Shown here piece after piece: positions 28,982 through 37,940 of a DNA stretch of 64,000 bases. Positions within the stretch are counted from its first letter, which is position 1, and the number at the start of each line of letters is the position of its first letter. The notes under the pieces are model-generated. The model was not told the origin of the DNA, did no database searches, and was given only the letters and a program-made list of their open reading frames with translations. A program made the position numbers and the translations under genes. Where the stretch lies: assembly GCA_021732975.1 (NCBI GenBank), contig JAKFWC010000021.1, positions 1 to 64,000 on the forward strand, in the 5' to 3' direction. Origin of the DNA: Planctomycetaceae bacterium (lineage in GTDB: Bacteria > Planctomycetota > Planctomycetia > Planctomycetales > Planctomycetaceae).

Positions 28982-29012
28982 CTTAGCCCCCGGTCATTGA
29001 CCGGGGGCTAAG
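28982..29012. terminator. Perfect palindromic bidirectional terminator hairpin
   Basis: CTTAGCCCCCGGTCATTGACCGGGGGCTAAG between convergent stop codons, overlapping the 3' end of the minus-strand gene. Confidence 0.75.
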
Positions 29013-30826
29013 ACGGTTTTGATCCACCCCATCCAGACCTGCACGAAGGCATCGATGTCCGCATCCGCCGTGACACGGGTCGTCGCCAATTGGGACCGTT
29101 CCATTGGTGCCGTTTTCCCGAAGGCATAGAACTTGATCTTCGGCTCCGTGCCCGAGGGGCGTACTGCCAGTTTGACGCTGGCGTCGCCACGGCGGGTCTG
29201 GAAAATCAGCAGATTGCCACTTGGTTCGAGTAGGTCGGCGGATCGTTGATTGTCCGGCAGCGTGCGGATTTCATGCTGCGAATAATCGCGGACTTCGACG
29301 AACTGAAAACCCGCCAGATTGGTGGGTGGTGCCGTTCGTAAACGAGTCATCAAAGAGGTAATTGCGGCTTGTCCATCGGCTCCTTCGAGGGTGAGTGCGG
29401 CCTGCCGTTCGACGTGGTAGCCGTGCAAGACAGACAAGTCATCCAGCCGATCCAGTAACGTCCGTCCATGGCATTTGTCTTCCGCAGCGGCTTCACAAAG
29501 CCACAACGCTGCGATGGATGCGTCTTTATCACGGCAATGTGTGCCCCCCAGGAAACCGTGCGATTCCTCGCAGGCATAGACGAATTTCTCGGGCCCTTCG
29601 GCGTCCATTCGCGCCCCGATGTGTTTGAAGCCGACAAGCAAATCCTCGATCACCCGCAATCCGCCCTGCCGCGCGACCGCCCCCACAAGCGGCGTCGTAA
29701 CCAGCGTTGTGAGGATGTAATGGTCCGGGGTAATCGTGCCTTGGGCTTGTCGTTGATGGGAGACGTAATCGATGAGCAGTGCTCCCAACTGGTTGCCGGT
29801 CGCATAGACATATTCTCCCGCGGCAGTACGGATCATTGCCCCCAATCGGTCGGCGTCGGGGTCGCTGGCGATGATCAAGTCGGCATTCAAATTCTTCGCC
29901 CGTGGCACCATCGGTGGGAACACGGCCGGGCGTTCCGGGTTCGGCAGGCGGTCGGGCACATTGGGAAAATCGCCATCGGGTTGCCGCTGCGGTTCGTACA
30001 GATGCAGTCCGTTAAACCCGGCTCGCTGCAAGGTCGCGGCGACCGATGTTTCCCCGACACCGTGCAGGGGTGAATAGAGCACTGTCAGTTCGCGCGCCGG
30101 AGAGAGACTCAAGGACAAGACGGCGTCCAGATACGCATCGTCGATCTCCTGGCCAATCATCTGAATGCCGCCGGTTTTGACCGTCGCCGCGAAATCGACT
30201 TCGGGCAATTCCCCCACTTTGGCGACAGCATCAATGATCCCCTGATCATGAGGAGGCAACACCTGCCCGCCGTGCGACCAGTACGCTTTGATGCCGTTAT
30301 CGCTCGGTGGATTATGTGACGCGGAGATCATCACTCCCGCATCGCACTGCAAATATCGCACGGCAAAGGACAATTCCGGGGTGCTGCGATGGCCATCGAA
30401 CAAAAACGTCGCGAACCCTTCCGCGGCAAAGATTCCGGCGGCGATGCGGGCGAATTCCGTCGAGCGATGCCGGGTATCGCAGGCGATGACGACCCGCCAC
30501 GGCCCGGATGGTTTCGCCTGCTTGACATACCGGGCCATGCCCATCGCGGATTCGCCGACCGTGCGGGGATTGAGCGTTGCCGAGCCGAGGTCCGCCATGG
30601 GACCGCGCCGTCCACCGGTACCGAACGGCAGCACTTCCCAGAACCAACGCTGCAACTTGTCCCACTGTTCGCTGTCAATCAGCGCCTGCACCGCCGGGGC
30701 TTCACGGTGGTAACCCGGTTCGGTCAACCAGCGACGAATGTTGTCCCGTGCCGCCGGGGTGAGTTTCCCGGCCACGACCGCGTCGTCCACTTGTTTCAAC
30801 TCATTCATCGCTCGATCGCTTCCCAT
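28994..30826 (-). CDS. Phosphoglucomutase/phosphomannomutase (phospho-sugar mutase); start may be ATG at 30808
   Basis: 610 aa; GVMISASHNPPSDNGIKAYW phosphoserine loop, ASDPDADRLG, GFKHIGARM, CEESHGFLGG, RPSGTEPKIKFY. Confidence 0.95.
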   Translation of the reverse strand: MGSDRAMNELKQVDDAVVAGKLTPAARDNIRRWLTEPGYHREAPAVQALIDSEQWDKLQRWFWEVLPFGTGGRRGPMADLGSATLNPRTVGESAMGMARYVKQAKPSGPWRVVIACDTRHRSTEFARIAAGIFAAEGFATFLFDGHRSTPELSFAVRYLQCDAGVMISASHNPPSDNGIKAYWSHGGQVLPPHDQGIIDAVAKVGELPEVDFAATVKTGGIQMIGQEIDDAYLDAVLSLSLSPARELTVLYSPLHGVGETSVAATLQRAGFNGLHLYEPQRQPDGDFPNVPDRLPNPERPAVFPPMVPRAKNLNADLIIASDPDADRLGAMIRTAAGEYVYATGNQLGALLIDYVSHQRQAQGTITPDHYILTTLVTTPLVGAVARQGGLRVIEDLLVGFKHIGARMDAEGPEKFVYACEESHGFLGGTHCRDKDASIAALWLCEAAAEDKCHGRTLLDRLDDLSVLHGYHVERQAALTLEGADGQAAITSLMTRLRTAPPTNLAGFQFVEVRDYSQHEIRTLPDNQRSADLLEPSGNLLIFQTRRGDASVKLAVRPSGTEPKIKFYAFGKTAPMERSQLATTRVTADADIDAFVQVWMGWIKTVLAPGQ

Positions 30827-31340
30827 CGCTCTTCGACCACGCTTCGCGGTTTCGCGCCCCGCGCCAAACCCACCACGCGATCCCCAACATCACCACCCAT
30901 CCAACCAGCACCCACGTCCACCCCCGCGGCCCGAAGACCACGGTGGCATTGAACATCATGAACGCGAAGAAGGCATGAAGCGACCAATACGCCCCTCGAT
31001 TTTCCGGCCAGCGCAGATTTCGTGACCAAAGTACCGCGTCGATGGTCCACCACGCGGCCATCAGTTCGTTGAGATAGAGTCCGAAGCCAGAATTGAACCC
31101 GGTGAGCTGCAATGTTTGCTTTCGTACGTGCTCAAACGCTGCCGCGTGACTCCAGCCATGATAGAAATGGAACGCCGCTACCGCATGAGCGAGGAAAACC
31201 AGGCAACCGACCGTCCAAATCACGCGGTTCCAGCGCTGCACGCGCTCATTCCGCGGGGCGAGCACATCAAAACTGATCCGCGTGAGATACGCTGCCGCCG
31301 CAAGTCTGGCTGTCCAACGCACAATGGCTTCACCGAGCAT
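30801..31340 (-). CDS. Hypothetical membrane protein
   Basis: 179 aa with several TM segments; its 3' end overlaps the mutase start region. Confidence 0.75.
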   Translation of the reverse strand: MLGEAIVRWTARLAAAAYLTRISFDVLAPRNERVQRWNRVIWTVGCLVFLAHAVAAFHFYHGWSHAAAFEHVRKQTLQLTGFNSGFGLYLNELMAAWWTIDAVLWSRNLRWPENRGAYWSLHAFFAFMMFNATVVFGPRGWTWVLVGWVVMLGIAWWVWRGARNREAWSKSDGKRSSDE

Positions 31341-31364
31341 CGGTCGATTTCGCTAGTAGAATGG

Positions 31365-31454
31365 GTGCCACGGGCGGCTTGTCCGCCCGTGCGATGGGCG
31401 CGGCATCTCCACTGCGCGGCATCTCCACTGGCGGACAAGCCGCCAGTGCCACAC
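31365..31454. repeat. Double-hairpin palindromic element with internal 16-bp tandem duplication
   Basis: GTGCCACGGGCGGCTTGTCCGCCCGTG ... CACTGGCGGACAAGCCGCCAGTGCCACAC; GCGCGGCATCTCCACT twice in tandem (31399-31414, 31415-31430). Confidence 0.85.
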
Positions 31455-31502
31455 GTATCGAAGACTTGCCAATCATCCTCGTCCCCCGGCATCATTCGCA
31501 GC

Positions 31503-32897
31503 ATGACGAAACCACTGCTGATTCTGAACGTCGTCGGTCTCACGCACGAAATGCTCGGGCCGAACACGCCCCATTTGAAACGGCTTGCCGATGACGGCTT
31601 CGCGCGGCCGATGGGGACCGTGCTTCCCGCGGTGACGTGTTCGGCTCAGTCGACGATTCTCACCGGCACCTTGCCGCGTGAGCATGGAATTGTCGCAAAC
31701 GGCTGGTATTTCCGCGATCTCGCCGAGGTGCTGTTCTGGAAACAGTCCAACCGGCTGGTTCACGGCGAGCGGATTTACGATGTCGGCGAGCAACGCGACC
31801 CGCTCTATACCACTGCGAAAATGTTCTGGTGGTATAACATGTACTCGACCGTCGATTACTCGATGACGCCGCGGCCGAGTTACCCCGCTGATGGTCGCAA
31901 GGTGATGGATTCCTACAGTTTTCCCCCAGAATTGAGGGATGAACTGCAAAGCAAACTTGGAGTCTTCCCGCTGTTCAAATTCTGGGGTCCGGGGGCGGAC
32001 ATCACCAGTTCGCGGTGGATTGCGGATGCCAGCATCGAGGTGATGCAGCGGCACAAACCGTCGCTGACGCTCGTCTACTTGCCGCACCTCGATTACAACC
32101 TGCAACGCCTCGGGCCGGATGATCCGCGCATCGCCGAGGACATTCGGCTCATCGATGCGGAAGCGGGGAAGGTGATCGACGCTGCCCGCGAGCTCGGCAC
32201 GGACATCATCGCGCTATCGGAGTATGCCATCACGCCGGTGAATCAGGCGGTGCACATCAACCGCGTGCTGCGGCATCACGGGTATCTCACGGTGCGACGC
32301 GAACCGCTCGGCTGGGAAACGCTCGATTGCGGGGCGTCCCGGGCGTTTGCGGTCGCGGATCATCAGGTCGCCCACATCTATGTTCGCAACTTTGAAGACG
32401 TGAAATCCGTGAAGCTGGTGCTCGGCATGACCGACGGCATCGATGGCGTCTTCGATCGTGCGGAACAACGGCAATTCGGGTTGGATCACGAACGCTCGGG
32501 CGACTTGATCGCGGTCGCTGCAGCGGGCGCGTGGTTCACCTACTACTTCTGGGAAGACGACGCCCTCGCCCCGGACTACGCCCGCACCGTCGACATTCAC
32601 CGCAAACCGGGTTATGACCCCGTTGAGTTGTTCGTCGACCCACATTTGATGTTCCCGAAACTGCGGATCGCCCGGCGGTTAGCCCAGAAATTTCTCGGCT
32701 TCCGCTACTACATGGATGTCATCGGGTTGGATGCGTCGATCGTGAAAGGTTCGCACGGCCGGTTGCCGACACCGCATCACGAAACCCGTGAAGCGCCGGT
32801 GTTCATCTCCTCAAATCGCGCGATAGAGCAGGATGACATTCCCATGACCGCGGTGAAGGAACTCGCGCTGCGGTTGCAGTTCGGGTCAAACGAGTAG
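31503..32897 (+). CDS. Alkaline phosphatase superfamily protein (nucleotide pyrophosphatase/phosphodiesterase-like)
   Basis: MTKPLLILNVVGLTHEMLGPNTPHLKRLADDGF, PAVTCSAQSTILTGTLPREHGIVANGWYFRD, VYLPHLDYNLQRLGPDD, ADHQVAHIYV. Confidence 0.9.
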   Translation: MTKPLLILNVVGLTHEMLGPNTPHLKRLADDGFARPMGTVLPAVTCSAQSTILTGTLPREHGIVANGWYFRDLAEVLFWKQSNRLVHGERIYDVGEQRDPLYTTAKMFWWYNMYSTVDYSMTPRPSYPADGRKVMDSYSFPPELRDELQSKLGVFPLFKFWGPGADITSSRWIADASIEVMQRHKPSLTLVYLPHLDYNLQRLGPDDPRIAEDIRLIDAEAGKVIDAARELGTDIIALSEYAITPVNQAVHINRVLRHHGYLTVRREPLGWETLDCGASRAFAVADHQVAHIYVRNFEDVKSVKLVLGMTDGIDGVFDRAEQRQFGLDHERSGDLIAVAAAGAWFTYYFWEDDALAPDYARTVDIHRKPGYDPVELFVDPHLMFPKLRIARRLAQKFLGFRYYMDVIGLDASIVKGSHGRLPTPHHETREAPVFISSNRAIEQDDIPMTAVKELALRLQFGSNE

Positions 32898-32915
32898 GGC
32901 AGGCTTCCGCCTCTG

Positions 32916-32946
32916 TTGTGCGGGGTCGGGAGACCCGCGCACAACA
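32916..32946. repeat. Solo hairpin copy of the GGGTCTCCCGACCCC family
   Basis: GTTGTGCGGGGTCGGGAGACCCGCGCACAAC. Confidence 0.8.
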
Positions 32947-33037
32947 CCCGTTTACTTGGCAACCGTGGCGAACCGATCCGCGTCGGTTTATGCTGCGATG
33001 ACAATCAGCCTCGAATCTTCATCTCAAGGATTGTGTC

Positions 33038-34249
33038 ATGGTGCGTTGGGCTTTACTGGGTCTGTTCGTTTTCTCAGTCACTTCAACAACACGGGCGGAG
33101 ACGAAGTGGAAGCGGATTCAGATTGATGGAGTGTTCCGTGCGGAAGGCGTCGCGGCGGGCGACTTCAACAAAGACGGGCAGATGGATGTCGCCGCGGGGG
33201 ATTACTGGTTCGCCGCGCCGGACTGGAAGCGACACGAAATCCGTCAGCCTCTCGATCGCATGGCGAAGCCGGCCGAGGGATACGACGGCACCAAGGGCTA
33301 CAGCAACACCTTCGCCAGTTGGGCCTACGATGTGAACGGCGATGGCTGGCTGGATGTCATCAACATTGGTTATCCGGGGGCACCGTGCTACTGGTATGAG
33401 AACCCGAAAAACGCCGGCGGGATGTGGAAGCAGACCGAGATCTGGCACAGCGCGTGCAACGAGACGCCGCTCTTCACGGATGTCACAGGCGACGGCAAAC
33501 CTGAACTGATCATGGGTTCGCAACCCGAACGGCAACTCGGCTACCTGTCCGTGCCGTCGGCCGATAAGTGCTATGAGAAGTGGAAGTTCGTGCCGATCAA
33601 TGAAGCGGGTGAACCGAATCAGAACGGCACGTTCATGTATTACCACGGCCTCGGTACCGGGGATGTCAACCAGGACGGCCGTCTCGATGTCATTATCCCG
33701 CATGGCTGGTATGAAGCTCCCGAAAAACGCGACGACGGGCTGTGGGCTTATCACCCACTCAATCTAAGCAAGAACAACGACGGCAAAGTGCTACCAGCGT
33801 CGAATATTTTTGTGCTAGATCTCGATCTCGATGGGGACCAGGACATCGTAATGAGTTCGGCCCACGCATTCGGGATCTGGTGGTTCGAGAACCCCGGCAA
33901 GGATTCCAGCGAGCCGTTCAAGTATCACCTCGTCGATGAATCGTTCTCACAGACCCACGCACTGGCGCTGGTGGATCTCGCGGGGGACGGCAAGCTCAAT
34001 CTGGTTACCGGTAAGCGGTACTTCGCCCACATGGGGCCCGATCCCGGTGAATTCGACCCAGTGGTGATGTTCCAGTTCGGCATTCAACGGGAAAAAGGCC
34101 AGGCGCCGAAGTTTGACAAGCAGGAAATCGTCGCGGGGAAGGACACGGGCGTCGGCACGCAGTTCCTGATGACGGATTTCAACAAGGATGGAAAGCTCGA
34201 TATTGTGTTGTCGAACAAGAAGGGTGTGAATGTTCTTGTTCAAGAGTAG
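33038..34249 (+). CDS. FG-GAP/VCBS-repeat secreted protein
   Basis: 403 aa; signal peptide; Asp-rich repeats DFNKDGQMDVAAGDYW, DVNGDGWLDVINIG, DVNQDGRLDVIIPHGW, DLDLDGDQDIVMSS, DFNKDGKLDIVLSNKKG. Confidence 0.9.
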   Translation: MVRWALLGLFVFSVTSTTRAETKWKRIQIDGVFRAEGVAAGDFNKDGQMDVAAGDYWFAAPDWKRHEIRQPLDRMAKPAEGYDGTKGYSNTFASWAYDVNGDGWLDVINIGYPGAPCYWYENPKNAGGMWKQTEIWHSACNETPLFTDVTGDGKPELIMGSQPERQLGYLSVPSADKCYEKWKFVPINEAGEPNQNGTFMYYHGLGTGDVNQDGRLDVIIPHGWYEAPEKRDDGLWAYHPLNLSKNNDGKVLPASNIFVLDLDLDGDQDIVMSSAHAFGIWWFENPGKDSSEPFKYHLVDESFSQTHALALVDLAGDGKLNLVTGKRYFAHMGPDPGEFDPVVMFQFGIQREKGQAPKFDKQEIVAGKDTGVGTQFLMTDFNKDGKLDIVLSNKKGVNVLVQE

Positions 34250-34255
34250 ATTTTG

Positions 34256-34327
34256 ATCGGTCGCTTGCGCTTTGCGGGATCACCAAGGTTGCGATCTGTG
34301 GGATCTGCGAAGCGCAAGCGTAGATCG
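34256..34327. repeat. Inverted repeat TCGCTTGCGCTTTGC ... GCGAAGCGCAAGCG
   Basis: Convergent intergenic palindrome. Confidence 0.65.
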
Positions 34328-35089
34328 TTACTTCTTCAACGATTCCAGTGCCGCGCGCGCCACATTGGCGACTTCGACATCGTCGTCGTTTGATGCGATC
34401 GTCAGCGCTTCGACGATGTTCAGAGATGCCATTCCCATCCGTCCCAGTGCCAGCGCCGCTTGTTCGCGGACGACCGGTTCTTCATCGTCGAGCGCCGTAA
34501 TCAACGTCGTGACCTGTAGCGTTGCCTCCGGGCCCAATACCGCCAGGGCCGTCGCGGCCGCTTCCCGGACTTCGCCGTGATCATCGCTCAGCCATTTTCC
34601 GAGGAGCGGCACGGTGATGTCGACCTGTGTGGTTAACGGTGCGATCAGCTTCGCCAAGCGGGCGATCGTTAGCGATTCGAGATCGTCACGCCGGGCCAAG
34701 TCCAACAAGGTGGACGCAGCGGCGGGGTGTTCCGATTGAAAGTGAACCAACGTAGCCGCGGCTTCGAGTTGCACATCGGGGTCACTGGCAGCGAGCAGTT
34801 TCTCCGCATGATTCCGCACCGTCCCGGCCTGTTCACCCTCGCTATCCGCACTCGGCGATTGCCACCAGCGCAACGCCGCTGCCTGCAGTTCCGCTGTGGG
34901 ATCAGACAGCAGCTCGATTGTCACGGGGGCGACTTTGTCCGCTGGTCCCAGTTGGGTCAGCGCGAGGAACGCCTGGTAGCGTTGCTCGATCTCTGTGCCG
35001 AACCGCAACTGCCGCAGCCAGTCGTCCCACGACCGCTCCGCGTACCACTTCACCGGTAAAGACCGTCCTGCCATTGTGCTGTTTTCCAT
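34328..35089 (-). CDS. HEAT-repeat domain protein
   Basis: 253 aa; repeated DPTAELQAAALRWW, DDHGEVREAAATALAVLG, DEEPVVREQAALALGRMG. Confidence 0.88.
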   Translation of the reverse strand: MENSTMAGRSLPVKWYAERSWDDWLRQLRFGTEIEQRYQAFLALTQLGPADKVAPVTIELLSDPTAELQAAALRWWQSPSADSEGEQAGTVRNHAEKLLAASDPDVQLEAAATLVHFQSEHPAAASTLLDLARRDDLESLTIARLAKLIAPLTTQVDITVPLLGKWLSDDHGEVREAAATALAVLGPEATLQVTTLITALDDEEPVVREQAALALGRMGMASLNIVEALTIASNDDDVEVANVARAALESLKK

Positions 35090-35123
35090 ATCAAAATATT
35101 CCGGGGACGGCAGTCCCTGGGCT

Positions 35124-35909
35124 TCACCAATGCATCACGAAACCGCCGTCGACGTTGATTGTCTGGCCCGTCACTTGCTCGGCACGCGGCGATGACAGGA
35201 ACACAATCATGTTCGCGATGTCGGCGGGTGTCTGCCAGCGTCCCAACGGCACGACTTGGCGGACTTTTTCGTCGGCCCATTCTTCGTACGATTTTCGCAG
35301 CTCCGGCGGTTGTCGATCGTGCCAGCCTTGCCACACGCGGCGATTGAGCGGCGTCTGTACCATCCCCGGACAAACGGTGTTGACCCGCACGCCGAACGGG
35401 GCCAAGTCCTTTGCCATGCACTGCGCAAAGTTGATGTTTGCCGCCTTGCTCGCACTATACGGCGGATCGGTCGGCGACCCGATTTGTCCCGCCACCGAGG
35501 CCACGAACACGCACGTTCCCGACTTCCGTTCGCGCATTCCCGGCGCGACGACATGGGCGATGTGCGTCATCCCCATAACGTTCACCTCCAGCACTCGCGG
35601 CCAGGCCTCGACGGGCACTTCGGTAAACGGGAAGCCAAAGTGCCCCGATCCGATGGCGGCCGCATGAACGAGATGGTCGACCGGACCAAGCGTCTTTTCG
35701 GTTTCGAAGAGCGCCCGCTGGACCTGCTCCAGTTTCGACACATCACATGAGACGAACAGATCGCACAGCGCTGCCGCGTCACTCGGCGGTTGCAGATCCC
35801 ACACGGCGACACGGCCCCCTTCCGCGCGAAACGCTTCCGCCGCAGCCCGGCCGATGCCGCTCGCCCCGCCGGTGACGACGGCGATGTGGTTGGTGAGATC
35901 GAGATTCAT
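35124..35909 (-). CDS. SDR-family oxidoreductase
   Basis: 261 aa; AVVTGGASGIGRAAAEAF, HAAAIG, S...YSASKAA catalytic motif, VNTVCPGMVQTPL, C-terminal INVDGGFVMHW. Confidence 0.95.
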   Translation of the reverse strand: MNLDLTNHIAVVTGGASGIGRAAAEAFRAEGGRVAVWDLQPPSDAAALCDLFVSCDVSKLEQVQRALFETEKTLGPVDHLVHAAAIGSGHFGFPFTEVPVEAWPRVLEVNVMGMTHIAHVVAPGMRERKSGTCVFVASVAGQIGSPTDPPYSASKAANINFAQCMAKDLAPFGVRVNTVCPGMVQTPLNRRVWQGWHDRQPPELRKSYEEWADEKVRQVVPLGRWQTPADIANMIVFLSSPRAEQVTGQTINVDGGFVMHW

Positions 35910-35939
35910 CAGTCGCCTTTAGAAAATGGACGGTGCCGA

Positions 35940-36518
35940 TCAATGCTTTTCCGGTTCTGCTTTCGAAGTCTGATTCTGAAGTTGCAACCCACACCAGATG
36001 GCATAAGCCAGAACAGCTACCGGCAGAGTCCAGGAAACGACCATGACCCACCGCATCGCTGGGGGAGATTCAGCCAGGTCCGATAACAAAATCGCCATGG
36101 CCGGAAACACGCAGAGAAAGCTAAAGAACGTCAGGACGACGCCGGCAAGCAGCCAGCAACTGACGAACCAATACAGGAAACGGATCGCAAACTCCGGTGA
36201 CGAACGATACGTCCGATTGCAGTAGATCAGGGATACCACGAACGGCCACCACAACCAAAAAATCGCCGCGATTAAATAGCAATCCGGACGATGCCCAAAC
36301 CCAACGAGATACAGTTTGCAGAGACCGTTGAGTTCTATGCCTCGTGCTTCGTAAAAGCCACGGAACTCCCACGCAGCGAACTGAAATGGAGCCGAGATGA
36401 AAAACAGAACAAAGGCCGATCCCAGTACTAAGCCGGCCGCCTGCTTCCGATAATCCGGTGATGTTTGGCTCGACATGAACAGGCTTTCCAATCCGCGAGC
36501 ACCTGCGTTGAGCAACAT
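35940..36518 (-). CDS. Hypothetical membrane protein
   Basis: 192 aa, four predicted TM segments; start uncertain. Confidence 0.6.
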   Translation of the reverse strand: MLLNAGARGLESLFMSSQTSPDYRKQAAGLVLGSAFVLFFISAPFQFAAWEFRGFYEARGIELNGLCKLYLVGFGHRPDCYLIAAIFWLWWPFVVSLIYCNRTYRSSPEFAIRFLYWFVSCWLLAGVVLTFFSFLCVFPAMAILLSDLAESPPAMRWVMVVSWTLPVAVLAYAIWCGLQLQNQTSKAEPEKH

Positions 36519-36627
36519 CGGAGAACACCGCCGCTTGACCGATGTTCGTTGCCGTCGGTATCGTTACGGATTCTCCCCAATCATCAATCATACTCTTGAC
36601 CGGTGCGTTTCGCCCCCGGAGTCGTTC

Positions 36628-37758
36628 ATGATGTTGCGTCCATTGCGTTTGTCGTCCCTATTGTGCCTTGGCGTGCTCACTTTTGCCGCCGGGTGTGCGT
36701 CCGAGATTCCCAAAGAAGTCGCGAAGTCACCCGACAAAGCCGCGGTACCGGAAGCGGGTAGCGCAAAGGCGACCAGGCGGATTATCATTCTGACCAACGG
36801 CAATTCGCCCTACTGGGATGCCTGCCGCGCCGGGGTGCAGGATGCGAACACGCAATTGAAACTCGCGGACGCCGGACTCGTTGCGGAGATGGAAGTCAAC
36901 GACGGCACGCCCCAGGGACAGATCGACAAGTTGCGGCAATACGGCAGCCAGAGCGATATCGCCGCCGTCGGCGTCTCGGCGATTGATGCCAGCAATGCTG
37001 CCGTTGCTGACGAACTTCGCAACCTGCAGAAGAAAAGGCTTGCGGTCATCACCATCGATTCCGATCTCGATCGCGAAAAGTTCCGCGATGCCCGGCGGGC
37101 CTTTGTCGGCACAGACAACCTCGCCGGCGGCAAAGTCCTCGGCATGTGTGCGGCGGCTCTGAAGCCGGATGGTGGCGAATATGTGACGTTTGTCGGCCGG
37201 ACCGGAGCACAAAACGCCATGGAACGCATTGGTGGTTTCGGCGAAGGAGCCGGGCCGAAATTCGCGGCGAAGGATTCGATGGGGGACGATCTTGATCGCA
37301 CCCGCGCCAAAGACAACGTCCGCAATGCGATCGGCAATCATCCACAGCTCAACACGCTGGTCGGCATCTGGTCGTACAACGCCCCGGCCATTGTGGATGT
37401 CGTCCGCGAACTGAAAGCCCGTGAGAAATACAGCATCGTCGTCTTCGATGCCGAGCCAAGCACCATCCAGGCGATGGCCGACGGCGATGTCGACGTGATG
37501 GTCGTGCAGGATCCGTATCGCATGGGCTTCGACGGCGTGAAGTTGCTCAAGGCGATCATCCAGAACGACGACGCCACGCAGAACGCTTTGATTTCGGAGT
37601 TCGTCAAAGGCATGGACGTTCTCGACACGGGACTGAAAGTGGTTGTGCCGAACGATGCGTCACCGATCGCGAAGCTCAAGTTAGGCGAAGGCGTGAAAGT
37701 CCACACGCTCTCTGATTTCAAAGCGTGGCTGGAAAAGTACGGCCTCGCGGGTTCGTAA
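36628..37758 (+). CDS. Sugar ABC transporter substrate-binding lipoprotein (ribose/xylose-like)
   Basis: Start at MMLRPLRLSSLLCLGVLTFAAGC (lipobox); IIILTNGNSPYWDACRAGVQDA, TIDSDLDREKFRDARRAFVGTDNLAGG, VDVMVVQDPYRMGFDGVK. Confidence 0.92.
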   Translation: MMLRPLRLSSLLCLGVLTFAAGCASEIPKEVAKSPDKAAVPEAGSAKATRRIIILTNGNSPYWDACRAGVQDANTQLKLADAGLVAEMEVNDGTPQGQIDKLRQYGSQSDIAAVGVSAIDASNAAVADELRNLQKKRLAVITIDSDLDREKFRDARRAFVGTDNLAGGKVLGMCAAALKPDGGEYVTFVGRTGAQNAMERIGGFGEGAGPKFAAKDSMGDDLDRTRAKDNVRNAIGNHPQLNTLVGIWSYNAPAIVDVVRELKAREKYSIVVFDAEPSTIQAMADGDVDVMVVQDPYRMGFDGVKLLKAIIQNDDATQNALISEFVKGMDVLDTGLKVVVPNDASPIAKLKLGEGVKVHTLSDFKAWLEKYGLAGS

Positions 37759-37805
37759 AGTTTTCGATGTCGGGGCAGGGGCCCCGACCTATGTTGATCT
37801 CACAC

Positions 37806-37928
37806 TTGTTCCCAAGCTCCGCTTGGGAACATCCGGAATCGAGGCTCTGCCTCGTCTCTGTCCTACTCATCTCAGCCTGTCGAGGCGGAGCCTCGGAAAA
37901 GAACGTTCCCAAGCAGAGCTTGGGAACG
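37806..37928. repeat. Palindromic element TTCCCAAGCTCCGCTTGGGAAC ... GTTCCCAAGCAGAGCTTGGGAAC with inner GAGGCTCTGCCTCG/CGAGGCGGAGCCTCG
   Basis: Multiple nested self-complementary arms inside an ABC transporter operon. Confidence 0.88.
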
Positions 37929-37940
37929 AGTGTGTGCGAA

